Positions 42,226 through 53,987 of a stretch of DNA of 64,000 nt are shown here, piece after piece. Made by a program: the position numbers and the translations under genes. The notes beneath the pieces were generated by a model. The model saw only the letters and a program-made list of their open reading frames with translations, was not told the DNA's origin and did not search any database. The DNA is taken from the NCBI RefSeq assembly GCF_000315625.1, contig NW_005434578.1, forward strand, positions 81,688 to 145,687, in the 5' to 3' direction. Origin of the DNA: Guillardia theta CCMP2712. Taxonomy: Eukaryota; Cryptophyceae; Pyrenomonadales; Geminigeraceae. Position 1 is the first letter of the stretch, and each line of letters starts with the position of its first letter.

Positions 42226-45003
42226 ATGCAGGTAAGCTTTCCCTTCTCCTCTACAAGACAGGGGCATGACCTAGCCTCCATATAGATAGGGAAGGTTGAG
42301 TATCGGATATCCTTGCTGACGGTGTCTGGAGCTCTGGCATGGTTGGCATACAGCTGCACGCTGGTGTCCAGGGAACATCATACAAACCTTCAAACATTCA
42401 GAGACATCATCAGCAGAGGTCATGCACACTCGCTCCATGCGCAACTGACACACGTTCAGGGTGGATTCCTTTCTCAACAGGCATCGATCTGACGGACTCC
42501 CAATGGAGAACCTGGAGGAGTCAAGCCGTTTATTTGCTTCCGTACATGGTCCCCTTGCCTTTCTTCTGCTAGATGTCGCTCAATCGCCTCTGTAGATCTT
42601 GATGGTGCACCTGCGAAGGTGGCTTTGTGGATCAGGAAGGATGCATCGTGTTTCCTTTACGGCACTTTGGTCTATCATGAATGTGATCATCCTACATGGC
42701 AATGGAACTTTCTACCTGTTGGCGTTCACGATCGTGAACTATTATGGTGCAAAGCTGTTGGTGAGGACGAGGTACATGAAGGTGTTTACCTGGATCTTTT
42801 CTTTTGCTATGCTGCTGCTTTCGAAGCTGTGGGATGACATGTGAGAGAAGTTCCTTGGATGGTTCTTTCCTCATCGTTGCATAGGGGATCGCTTCCATAT
42901 CTGCAGGGGTTGTCAAGCACGATAAGTTTTCTTGAAGAGAGCCTAAGAGCAATTTTTGGTCCGACAATTTTCTCTGTCATTAATAGCTACAGGTAGAAAT
43001 CGATGATTTTCTTCTCCGCTTAAAGCTGTCATGGCTAGTGGAGTGTATCGGTGGAACAAACCCTTCAATCTGTTGTTTCTCCGCATCATCAGCTACAATT
43101 GCGATGTACGTGACCAATCGTTGGTTATTGTTTTCTCACACATTGATGTCTTCTGAAGGTTTGCGACAACGCCAGGAATAGTGCATCTGTGGATGCGAAG
43201 GGCGAACAGAAAAACCGAACTATCGAGGATGGTTTCTTGTAAGTTTAACCCGTGCTGTGTTTAATTTCGAATCTATCCATCTGAAACTGACTCGCATCGA
43301 TCTTTCTCTCTATATCTCTCTCACTGAGCGCACCAGGACGTATCTCTGTTTCCTTCTCTATCCTCCACTCTACGCCACAGGACCCCTTATTCACTTTGAA
43401 GACTTCTCGTAAGTGTGATGTCTCGTTTGCTATCTCCTTCTCGTTTCAAGCTTCGATGACGACTGCTGGTGAATTTCAGAGCACAACTACACACACAACG
43501 CAACAGTGAGTCGGCAGCCAAGGACAGGGTCAATGCCAGCTCTGGATGGAGACTGATGTTCAAATGTGCTCTGTATTTTCTTGCCATGGAGTTCATGCTG
43601 CATTTCATCCACCTGCATGCCATCAGCCGAAATCTGCACACTATTTTTCATCTCTACAGCAAGAGCGTGCTCTACCTCCCTCCCTGGGAAGTTATGGCTG
43701 TTGGGTTCTACATGTTGAACTACACATACATGAAGGTCGGTGATGTCGAGACTCCAATTGTGACGGGAGTTTGACATCTTGCTGCAGTTTCTCATCATTT
43801 GGCGGTCTGCAATGTCGGTAGCGAAGATGGACGAAATCGAGACTATTGACAACATGAATCGTGATTGATATCAACATATCAACACTGAGAGTGTGTATGA
43901 CTTTCTTGCTGCAAGGTTGCGTCTGCAACAACTACACCTTCGTGGGGTTTTGGCGATCGTGGCATCGAAGTCTACACATGTGGGTTCTCAGGTACAACTT
44001 CTTGGATCCTTTTCCTCCTCATCCTCGCAGTCTGCTTGCTGTCCTTGCTATGCCTTTCCCCCTGTCCTTTATGCCTTTCACCCGTTATTGCCTTCCTCCA
44101 TCCCATGCTCTGCTCCGCTCGGATCTCTACTTTCTATATCCCCCATTGACATCACCAGCTATCTTCTCTCCGCTGTCTCCTTCTCTGTCAGCCATTCACT
44201 GTCTTTGCAGGTACATGTATCACCCGATGGGAGGGCACAGCCGTCGCCTCCTCATAGTCTGGCCCATCTTCATCTTCATCGGCCTATGGCACGATCTCGA
44301 GTGGACGTGGCTGGCCTGGGCTCTCTTTAACTGCGCTTTCATGACTTTTGAGGTAACCGACCTCCTTATCTGTTCCTCCTCCTCTTCCTCATTGACTTTC
44401 AGATCTCTGTCTCCAAGGCCTTCAAGGGGAGCAGCCTGCAGAGACGTTGTGAAGATGGGTATGCATGCCTGTCAAGAGCATGTTGGTGGTGGCAGGTTTG
44501 ATCGGATGCTGATAGTGTTGTTGACGACAGTATTGTTGATGGCGGTGTTGTGTTGTATGTTAGCTGTTGTTGCCAATGGCTGCACCCTTGTTTTGTGGTG
44601 ATGATGGAGAGTGTGATGGAGATCTCATGATCGCCTTGGCGAACAGTCTCGGAAAGTGGCTGGTATTGTTAGCAATCGTCCTCAACATCTACTTGCTCAT
44701 CCTCAGCAACCTTGCTATCCTGTATGGTTTCCAAGGAAGGTACATGCTCTCGTTCGCGTTCGTTTGCCTCCTCTTACATCCTTCAGCTATGACTTCGTCC
44801 GCGCCTTTCTCTTCCCCCCTCCTCCAGGGACACTGATGGATTCACTGGTGTCCAACGTGATTGGGTGGATACAATCGAAACTTGATGTTGGCTGCTGTCG
44901 TTCTGATTGTACTGGCAGGTTATGGTGGGTTGTGTCAGGGATTATCCTCATGCTCTATCGGAGGCAGGAGGAGAAGCTGAGGGGGGACAAGAAGACCTTC
45001 TGA
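42226..45003 (+). CDS. MBOAT O-acyltransferase, GUP1/HHAT-like
   Basis: Multi-pass membrane acyltransferase of the GUP1 / hedgehog-acyltransferase-like group (lipid or GPI-anchor remodelling in fungi). ATG 42226 follows an in-frame TAA; exon 1 is only Met-Gln. Assembled exons: EYRISLLTVSGALAWLAY ... RDIISR; GWIPFSTGIDLTDSQWRTWR (about 42460); LAFTIVNYYGAKLL and SFAMLLLSKLWDD; GVYRWNKPFNLLFLRIISYN (about 43035); TYLCFLLYPPLYATGPLIHF (about 43340); LHFIHLHAISRNLHTIF ... WEVMAVGFYMLNYTYMK; FLIIWRSAMSVAKMD; CNNYTFVGFWRSWHRSLHMW (about 43925); and YMYHPMGGHSRRLLIVWP ... GLWHDLEWTW with the catalytic His of MBOAT enzymes (about 44215-44350). Later exons give further membrane helices (WLVLLAIVLNIYLLILSNLA) and a cytosolic Lys-rich end; stop at 45001-45003. 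Introns about 45-230 bases. Confidence 0.85.
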
Positions 45004-45187
45004 TGTTCACTGGCATCGATGTAACGACAGGCCTTGAATCGTTGCCATCAACACGCTCCTGCTGGTTAAACTGTGATACCTAAGAATGCTACATCTGAAC
45101 TGCTGCTGTTGATCTCTCCGAGATACTTTCACCTTCCTAGCATCGATCCTGCCCATTCTAGCCTTCACCACTCTCCCTATCCACCCT

Positions 45188-45298
45188 TCTCTCCTCTCCT
45201 CTCCTCTCCTCTCCTCTCCTCTCCTCTCCTCTCCTCTCCTCTCCTCTCCTCTCCTCTCCTCTCCTCTCCTCTCCTCTCCTCTCCTCTCCTCTCCTCTC
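45188..45298. repeat. Pentanucleotide (CTCTC)n array
   Basis: About 22 almost perfect copies of the five-base unit CTCTC (reverse complement of the GAGAG arrays at 50.4 and 55.5 kb), 185 bases after the MBOAT stop. Confidence 0.95.
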
Positions 45299-45942
45299 GG
45301 CTTCCCTTCCCTCGCCATTCACGAACATTGCTAGTCCGCCCGACGCCTTTTACGTCCAATCTGTATCACCCTACCCCTGTGTTGCTGTTTTCAATTTTCC
45401 CACCGGTCTGTTTGACTCGATATTGTTGAGGAAAAGAGCCAAGATCGCATCACATTCATAACCCCCACCCCCTCCAATTATCTGGAGGAAAATGCCGGTT
45501 TTTGGGGCGATGGTGCAGGCGAAATGCCGAGCGAGCCGAGAGTTGAAGGGAGGGAGGGAAGAGAGAGGAGAGCGAAGAGAGAGGAGAGCGAAGAGGAAAG
45601 ATCGGATGAGAATGATGATGATAATGACCAGAAGAGCGGAGATGAAGACCAGGAGTACTGCAAACGAGAACCCTTCATGATGAATCCTGTTGAGGGATCG
45701 CTATCACAAGTATGCTAGACTTGCGCAGGGATGCGGACGGAGGCGTGTGCAATGCCGCAATGATGGTGCGATAACAAGGGAGAATGCTAACGTTGAGAAA
45801 AGATGGACTGGATTATGGGCAAGAAACTTTGACGAAGCCCCGGGCAACTTGTGCGAGCACGATTGTAGGAGGGAGTGGCATGGGATTTCCTGGGCAACTG
45901 ATCGCTGGCCGACAGATGTATGCAACTGATCACCATTAAGAG

Positions 45943-48870
45943 ATGAATCATGCCGCTTGGATCCTGACCTTCCTGAAGGTATGCTCCTCCTCCCTCCGCT
46001 CCTCTTCAGCTTCCCCTCCTCTCCTTCCCTCACTTTCCGTTTCGTGTCGGCTCTCTCCCCCTCCTCCTTCCTTTTCTCCTCCCCCTCCCCTTTCGTTCAC
46101 GTTGATGGTAATAATCAGGTCGCCAGCATTGCCCAAGGCTTCACATCCCTCAAGCTCTGTCGCAGCATCGAGCTGAGGTCCTCCACTGTTGCTGATACCC
46201 CGTCAGATAACATCTTGCCTGGGTAGCCCCGAGCGAAGTGTTAAGCTGCACACGTATCAAGACAGAGCTAGGAGCGTGGAGAACGACAGTGACGTGTGTT
46301 TGTTTGTCAGATCTACTCCGATAATGCGAGGAGGAGGTCAAGACAACAGTGACGTGGGAACTTCTAGCGCCAGGTTCGCGAATACTTGGTGTTGAGTTTG
46401 CTTCTTTGAGTTTCCTGTTGGCTCATAATACTATGGATATGATGCTGATATTTGTTGCTGGGCTGCCCTTCGACTGAACTCATGTCCTATTTCAATCAGG
46501 TTGATCAGCGACGGCAACTCGCTGTCTTTCAAAGACCATGTCTTTCTGCAAGGTTTCTCTGATCAATTGAAAGTCAAACAACTGGTATGACCTGATTGTC
46601 CTCTGATGCCTCGGCCCAACAACCTCTTGCATTTTCTTGTGCTCTTTGTGATCCTCTCCCCTAATAGGACGAAGATTCTGCCTTCATCTCCATAGCTGCC
46701 AACAAACAGTCTGACGAGCATCTGGTCAGCCTGGGAAACATTCACTGCGAACAGTTCCTCGCCTGTTCGCGCCAGAAGCTGTGGTGAGGAGACGAAGGAC
46801 GGGATGGAGAGAGGAGAGATGGAGGAGGAAGAAGAGAGAACGATCTGGAAGATGAGTGGGTGTGGGGGGGGTGAGGAGAAAGGGGTTGTAAGCATGGAGG
46901 GAAGGTCGGAGGTGGACAAAAGATGGAAGCAGGAGGGACGTGGAAGGAGCGGAGCAAGAGAGGAGGAGGGGAGGGGAGGGGAGGGAGGGGAGGGGAGGAA
47001 GAAGAGAAGAGGAGGAACAGAGGGAGGAGGAGTTTTTGGCACTTAGCCAGCATCTTTGCAGGTGGACTCTACCGCACTGGGGACGTTGGGCGCATGAGAT
47101 CCCGGCGGAGACTCAGTTTCTGCTGATGAAGTTGGACCAGGACAGCAGCTCGGCATCTGCTCGCTATGCTGCGATCCTCCCTGTGCTCAGTGGAGGGTTC
47201 AGATCCTGCCTGACTGCTCGGAAAGACCATGTGAGACCCCAGAAGCGCTCGACGCCTCCTCTTCCCCTTGCAAACTCTCCTCCTGCACCTCCTGCACCTC
47301 CTGCACCAGTACCGTTTTTGCCTGCTCCTCCTCCTCCTGCACTCGTCCATTCGTACCTCCTCCTCACGTAACCCCGCCCCCCCCCCCCCCTTCCTGTACC
47401 TCCTCTGCTATCTCCTCATCTGTTATTGATCGGTCTGCCTTTCTTGCTCGCAGGACGAGATGTTTGCAAGGGTGGAGAGCGGAGACTCGGGGGTGCAGGA
47501 GAGGAAGATAGAAGACATCCTCTATGTCCGCTGCGGACACGATCCCTTCCTCCTCCTCCGCGAGAGTTTCCGCAGGCTATCGGAGAAGATGGGCACGTTC
47601 CGTGTTCGAGAGGACAAGGTGAGGAAAGAGGGAGGAAGAGGGAGGGAGGAGGGAGGGAGGAGGAGGAGGAGGAGGAGGAAGAGGAGGAAGAGGACAGAGA
47701 AGGCAGAAGCTGGAGAGAAAGTTCCTTTCAGGGTACCTCTATCCTCCCTCCTCTACCACAGCCACCGTGAGGAGAGCCTGTAATGTAACACGTACCTCCT
47801 AGTCTCTTCCCCCTTCCATCGAGCTGTTTGGCTGGTGCACATGGAACGCGTTCTACTCGGAGGTAGAGGGGAAGGGGATCATGCAGGGGCTCGCCTCCCT
47901 GGCAGCAGGAGGGACTCCCGCTCGGTTCCTCATCATCGACGACGGCTGGCAAGACACGAGCAACGACGAGGTGGTGGAGGCGACGGAGGAGAGGTGAAGA
48001 AGAGAAGAGGAAGAGGAAGAGAGAAGCTGCGCGTGACGCTCGGGATCTCAGGACTCCCTGGAACCTTGCCAAGAGGATCGTGAGGGTTTGAAGCTCCTCG
48101 TGTCAAAGTGCGTGGGGTGACGGCAGTGCTGCAGCAAGTCTGTGCTGGGGCTGTTGAGCTCGCTCTCTGTGTTGGGTTGAAATATTTCGAGACTTTTGTC
48201 AAACGAGCCCATCATGACTCGATCCATGTCAAGGTTGTCCATCAAACTCACATGACAATGCGATCTGATGGAATGCCATGCGTGTTGTGCCTAAGACATT
48301 TACTCTTTCTGTCAGTGATGGCTTAAGTTGTCTTGTCTTGTCTTGTCTTGTCTTGTCTTGTCTTGTCTTGTCCTGTCTTGTCTTGTCTTGTCCTGTCTTG
48401 TCTTGTCTTGTCTTGTCTTGTCTTGTCTTGTCTTGTCTTGTCTTGTCCTGTCTTGTCTTGTCTTGTCTTGTCTTGTCTTGTCTTGTCTTGTCTTGTCTTG
48501 TCTTGTCTTGTCTTGTCTTGTCTTGTCTTGTCTTGTCTTGTCTTGTCTTGTCTTGTCTTGTCTTGTCTTGTCTTGTCTTGACCGCTCTCACGGATCGCTC
48601 TCTAGTTGTGGAGATCGCTCACCTCCTCCTTTCTCTCTATCCCGCTTCTCCAGCACTTCCGCCGGACTACTGACTATGGCAAGAGACTTGTTTCCCCGCA
48701 TGCGAACCTAAGGTGATCGTCATGATCTTTGTTTCGAGCTTCTCTTGCCTCCTCTTCATCCTGATTCTCACTCTCTTCTCCATTCCCGCTCTGATTCCCC
48801 ACCTTCGTTCTATTCTTCTCCTGCTATTCTGCGTGTCCTCCTCCTCTTCCTCCTCCTCTTTCTCCTCCTC

Positions 48871-48901
<31 letters not shown>

Positions 48902-48938
48902 ATCATCATCATCATCATCTTCTTCATCTTCATCGACA

Positions 48939-48980
<42 letters not shown>

Positions 48981-51550
48981 GTCGCTGACACCCCTTTGAA
49001 GGTTCCTGCAGTCCCTTCCTGGAGGCGACCTGGGAGAGTTTGTCAACACCCTCAAAACTCAGATGGGCGTACAGCAAGTCTTGTGCTGGCATGCGCTCGC
49101 TGGGTACTGGTCCGGGCTGCGACCCTCCTCCCCCTCCTTCCAGTCCCTCTCCCCCTCCATCAACCGCCCCTCCCCGATGGAAGGAATTCTTGAGGTGGAG
49201 CGAGATAGGAGCTTGCTTTCATCTTTTTCTTTAACGTTTTTTCGTTCTTCTTCCTCCTCCCCTTTTCTTCCTCCTCCTTCTGTCCTTTTCTTCTTCCTCC
49301 TCCTTCTGCTGCCCTGTTCTTGTTTCTCCTTTCCTTCTCTCCTTCTCATTTCTGCCCTTCACCTTCTTCTTCCTTGTATCTCTCTTCTCTCCCTTTCCCA
49401 CAATCTCTTTCCGTCCCTGTCCCCTTTTCCTCCTCCTTCTTTCCCCCCCTCCCTCCCCTTTCCCCTGCCTTCCTCCCCCCTCCCTCTCCCTTCCTCCCCC
49501 TCCCTCTCCCTTTCTCTCTTTCTCTCTGCTCTGTCCTCCAGGTCGAGCCTCAGCTCTCCTGGGACCCTCTCACCCTCGGGGGCATCGGGTTGCCACGGGG
49601 GGATCGAACCCTCGAGTTCTACCATCAACTTCACTCCTACCTGCGGTATCAGCGCGCTCCTCCTCCTCTGCGTGCACGTTTCTTCCTCCCTCCTGCCTCG
49701 CTGGTAGACTCGTCGACTCTCTGTTCTCCTCGTCGTCCACTCATGCTCATGTTCTATCGCGCTGACGACATTTCAGGAGCAACAATGTTGACGGCCTGAA
49801 AGTTGACGCGCAGGTGAGGACGGAGGTGGAGGAAGCAAGAGCTCGTGGGTGGAGGGCGGAGGGAGGAGGGAGGAGGGAGGAGGGCGGAGGGAGGAGGGAG
49901 GAGGGAGGAGGGAGGAGAGGAAGAGAGAAGGGAGGAGGGAAGTGCTCACAGGAGGTCAGGCAGCATTCACAATGCTGGGGGAGGGAAACGGAGGGACCGT
50001 AAAAGTCACACAGAAGCACATACATGTGAGAACATCCCTCCCAGTGCTCTTAGCTCCGTTGGTTTTAACCTCGTCCTCTTTGTTTCTGTACTTCGTTTCC
50101 TGCTCCTCCTTCGCTTCGTTCCTGTCATTCTCCTCGTCCTCGTCCTCGTCCTCGTCCTCCTTTTCCTCCTCTCCTTGCCCTGTCCTGCAAGCTCCTTCGT
50201 TTCCATTTGTCTCGTTTTTCCCCTCTTCCTTATTTCTACCTTCTCCTCTCCTTTCCTCAGTCTCCTTCTCTCGCTGACTCTAAGTGGGTAGATGATGGAG
50301 GAGTCTGTCAGCCGGCACTTCGGCTCCAGCAACTGCATCAACTGCATGTGCCACCCGACCGAGTGTCTCTACTCGTACAAGGAAAGACAAGAGGAAGTCA
50401 GAGGACAGAGGAGAGGAGAGGAGAGGAGAGGAGAGGAGAGGAGAGGAGAGGAGAGGAGAGGAGAGGAGAGGGCAGGAGAGGAGTTGAGAAGGGAAAGTGA
50501 GTGAGGGAGGAGAGGAGTTGAGAAGGGAAAGTGAGTGAGGGGGGAAAGTCAAGGATGGAGAAAACGAAGGGAGAGAGAAGGCAGGGAGGCAGGGAGAGAG
50601 AAGCGAAGCGTAAGGACAGAAGAGACTGAATGATGTTTGATGAGCAGACAACTTCTATCGTACGCGCCTCTGACGATTTCTGGCCGGACGACCCTGCGTC
50701 GCACACAACACACGTGAGAAACTCGAGGAAGGAGGGGGAGGGGTAGGAAGAGAGCGGAAGGATGGAAGAAGGGAGGGAAGGGAGGGAGGGAGGGCTGGCA
50801 AGTGCAGGTGGAGTGGGTAGAGTAGCCTAAGTTGTGATGTCCTTACAGCTTGTCAACGTCGCTTACAACAGCTTGTTCCTCGGGGAGATCGCACAGGTAG
50901 AAATGATTTCTTTCTTTCTTGTCTTGCACGTTGGTGAAGAGATTTGCTGCAGCCTGATTGGGACATGTTTCAAAGCGACCACCCCACCTCTCACATCCAT
51001 GCCATCGCCCGGGCTGTTGGAGGCTGTTCGGTCTATGTCTCAGACAAGCCGGAGAGACACAACTTCGACCTGTTGAGGAGGTACAGGCAGCAGTTGCTCC
51101 TGTCCTGCTGCATGCTTGCATGCTTCCCTTCCCTTCTCCTCCACCCTTTGTTGTCCTCCCTCATGGCTATTTGTTGAGCTTGCTGTGTTCAGGTTGGTCC
51201 TGGCAGATGGATCAATCCTCCGAGCAAGACAACCAGGTTTCTTCCTCCTCCTTTTCCTCTCCCTCCTTCGCTCTAACTCCTCCTCCTGCCCTCCTGCTTC
51301 TGCCCGCTTGTCTGACGCTCAGCAGGACGTCCAACAAGAGACTGCATCTTTGTCAACGTCATGCTGGACGAGCGAAGTGCGCTCAAGGTGCGAGAGAGGA
51401 GAGGAGAGTTGATAGTGTAAGCTTCTCCAGGTTTGGAACGTGAACCAATGCAACTCAGTGCTTGCAGCTTTCAATCTCCAGGTGAGGCCGTGCGAGGAGA
51501 GGAAGAGAGGGAGGCAGGGGGGGTAAGAAGCGAGGAGCAGGAAGGGGAAG

Positions 51551-51596
<46 letters not shown>

Positions 51597-53190
51597 AGCA
51601 TGCTAAGGAGCTGGATGGCAGGGAGCGAACTGGTGCAAGAAGAGCAGGCAGCATGTGGTTCACAGCGAGAGCGTCTCGAGCGTGAACGTCCTCATGCGAG
51701 CAAGTGACATCGAGGACAACCTGAGCTGCGACAAGTCGACCTGGTAAGAGCATGCGGACGAGGTGTTCCTGATGCTTGAGAAGTTCAAAGCTTCTCCCTC
51801 CCGGTCCTCCCTCCCTCCAAGTGCTCTTTTCATTTTGCTCCCCCTCTTCCTCCCCCTCCTCCCTTCCTCTCATAACCCTTCTCTCTCCTTTCTCCCATCT
51901 CCCACAAGAAAAGTTGTCACCGGGCATGCAGGTTTGTATGGACGACCAAGTGGTCAAGAGGAGGAGCGCTGGAGGAGGTGTGCCTTGGGAAGGAAGGGAG
52001 GGAGGGAGGGCAAGGAGTGACGCTCGCGTGCAGGCAAGTCAGCAGCTCGTTTCCTTGCAGGACGAGATCTCCGTCCAGCTGGAGGAGAAGCAGTGCTGCA
52101 TCTGCACATGTACTCCTCGTCTCCTTCCTCCTTGTCCTCCCTCTCGTCCTCGTCCTCCTCGTCCTTCTCCTCATCTTCCCCCTTCCTTCGCTACCACTAC
52201 CTCATCCTCTTCCTCCTTCTCGCACTCGTCCTTGTTCGCCGCCTTCTCTTCCTCGTTCCTACCTGACCGCACACTTGAAGTCGCTCAGGTCCACCAGCTC
52301 AAGGACGGGGGTCGTGAAATTTCAGCAGCTGCAGTGGGACTGGAGGAAATGTTCAACGCTGGTCAGCAGCAGCAGTGGAGCCTGAAGTTTCTGACATCAG
52401 CGCAGGAGGGGCTGTCCTCGCCGTCCATGCGGAGCAGAGCAGCATGCGGGTCGAGTCGCGCGGACCTGGTGAGAGGGAGGAGAGGAGCATGCGAGCTGAT
52501 GGGCAGCAGGGACGCTGCTCCTGTTCTCCTCGGTGAAGCCGCTGGAAGTCAGATACGGGCAAGAGGTGAGAAGCGGGCAGGGGATCGGACCGAGGGAGGA
52601 GGGGGAGGAGGAAGTGGACAAGGACGACGAGGAGGGCGAGACAGGAGGGCGAGGAGGGCGAAGAGTAGGAGGAGGAGGAGGAGGAGGAAGCATGAAGCAG
52701 TGGTGTCCGACTCTGTTGCGCAGACTCTCGAATTTCAGTGGAGCGAGGAGGAGAAGACTGTGCGAGTGCCGGTGAATGTCTTGATGGATGTGGGCGAGGA
52801 GGAGGTAACGGTAGTTGAAGTTGACCTTCGCACGCGGAGAGATCAGCGTGAGGTACTGAGTCAAGAGCCTCGTCTTGCTCCGCAGCTTTACTGGTACAAG
52901 CTCTCAGAGCTTGACGGAAGTGAACTAGCACTTAAGATCCTCGACCTGTCTCTATCGCTCTCACTCTCCTCCTCACATCCTTGTTGTCCTTCTCCCTCCA
53001 TTCCTTCTCCCTCAATCGCCCCATCGCTCCAGGTTCCTCCTCCCTCCTCCCTCCTCCCTCCTCCCTCCTCCCTCCTCCCTCCCCCCTTCTCTCTTTCTTC
53101 GCTCTACTTTTCCCCTACCGACACCTCGGGTGCAATTCGGGACTTTTTGACTGTCCCAAGGGTCGCAACTTGCTGGTAGCAACTGCGTAG
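45943..53190 (+). CDS. Raffinose synthase / SIP-type GH36 alpha-galactosidase-like protein, with very long repeat-filled introns
   Basis: GH36 family; in plants these make raffinose oligosaccharides or cleave alpha-galactosides. ATG 45943. Family landmarks in order across many exons: [19 protein letters not shown] (about 46503); [15 protein letters not shown] and [15 protein letters not shown] (about 47095-47215); [18 protein letters not shown] ... [10 protein letters not shown] (about 47824-47950); [14 protein letters not shown] (about 49078); [17 protein letters not shown] (about 49553); [10 protein letters not shown] with the presumed nucleophile Asp (about 49787-49813); [14 protein letters not shown] (about 50668-50708, presumed acid/base Asp); [30 protein letters not shown] and [64 protein letters not shown] (about 52341-52450). 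The last exons and the stop (53190 is one candidate) are uncertain. Coding length about 2.3-2.5 kb is spread over 7.2 kb because introns carry tandem repeats. Confidence 0.85.
48328..48580. repeat. Pentanucleotide (TTGTC)n array in an intron of the GH36 gene
   Basis: About 50 copies of TTGTC over 253 bases, with three CTGTC-type interruptions at about 48371, 48391 and 48446. Because five is not a multiple of three and the unit contains no stop, all + frames stay open, producing spurious open frames. Confidence 0.97.
48835..48982. repeat. Compound trinucleotide tract (CTC, CAT, CGT)
   Basis: CTC/TCC runs pass into CATCATCATCATCATCAT and then a run of CGT units to 48980, inside the next intron part of the GH36 gene. 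Three successive triplet families share one phase. Confidence 0.9.
49857..49925. repeat. GGAGGGA-type 7-base repeat
   Basis: Tandem seven-base units (GGAGGGA with GGAGGGC variants) in another intron of the GH36 gene. A similar seven-base unit on the other strand (CTCCCTC) occurs at 53037-53085. Confidence 0.85.
50406..50471. repeat. Pentanucleotide (GAGAG)n array
   Basis: About 13 copies of GAGAG in a GH36-gene intron, followed by two copies of a 34-base unit containing AGGAGTTGAGAAGGGAAAGTG (50477-50545). Confidence 0.9.
51553..51597. repeat. Hexanucleotide (GGAGCA)n array
   Basis: About seven copies of GGAGCA in an intron before the exon [10 protein letters not shown] of the GH36 gene. 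Confidence 0.9.
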
Positions 53191-53271
53191 GAGAGCATGG
53201 CGGAGGGAAGGAGGAGCGAGAGGAAAGAGCAAGAGGCAGAGACGTCATGACAAACCGCTCGAGCACGCAGC

Positions 53272-53847
53272 ATGCCTTCAGGAGTCGGTCTTACCCTCTC
53301 TCAGTCAGCGTATGGCGCCATACACGTACGACAAACTTCGCCTGCTGCTCTCCTCTCACCTCCCACCAGGTAGCGCACATCTCGCAAGACTCCAGCATGG
53401 CCAACAGTCCCATGCGAGTCGGCGATCAGCTCGTGCATGTCAACGGCATCTCTGTACGAGCATCTGCATGCTCCAGGTGTCGCCGCTGAAGCTGCCGCAG
53501 GTCTTCGGCATGTCGTCCTCCTCCTTCAGAGCCCTGCTGGATCAGTCTCCGACCGACTGCTGCTTCACCTTCTACCGAACAAGGTGATGCTCCTGGTGTC
53601 CTCGCTGCTGGCTGCTGCCTTACTGTCTCATGGCAGTCCGGAAGAGGGAGGGAGGGAAGGGCGTGAGGAGGAAGGAGGGGGCGAGGGGGACGTAGGGAAC
53701 CCCTCACTCTCAAGATTCTTCGAGGTGCATATCGTTGGTGGCTCGCAGCTGGTATCGGAGGTGAAAGAGGAGCCCAGCACAAACGAGGAGGAGGAGGAGG
53801 AGGAGGAGGAGGAGGAAGAGGAGGAGAGCTGGCAAATAGAGAAGTGA
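53272..53847 (+). CDS. Small PDZ-domain protein
   Basis: PDZ domain reconstructed from three exons: MPSGVGLTLSQSAYGAIH (from ATG 53272), VAHISQDSSMANSPMRVGDQLVHVNGIS (about 53371-53451) and VFGMSSSSFRALLDQSP ... CCFTFYRTR (about 53500-53587). This is the PDZ order, with RVGDQLVHVNG as the core strand. Introns are about 48 bases with GT-AG ends and keep phase. Either the stop is the TGA after RTR, or a further intron leads to NPSLSRFFEVHIVGGSQLV and a poly-Glu end with stop at 53847. The gene lies about 80 bases after the end of the GH36 gene and shortly before the membrane-protein gene, so it could also be an exon cluster of either. Confidence 0.6.
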
Positions 53848-53987
53848 TTGACATGCGTTGAGGGATTCGTTTGACGAGGAGGCAGGATCGAGGTGGCGTC
53901 AGCAACGACAGGGCCTTGCGAGTTTCGGCAACGTAGCGAGTCGCCGGTATGTAGCAGGGGCGAGAGAGAAAGACGCGATCTGACGGG

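Noticed and set aside
45007-45429. Open frames through the CTCTC array (Leu-Ser-Ser-Pro repeats and reverse)
   Set aside because: Artefact of a stop-free pentanucleotide repeat; the non-repeat ends are not protein-like.
48229-48711. Frames made of repeated Lys-Thr-Arg-Gln-Asp or Leu-Val-Leu-Ser-Cys units
   Set aside because: Both are translations of the TTGTC array inside an intron of the GH36 gene.
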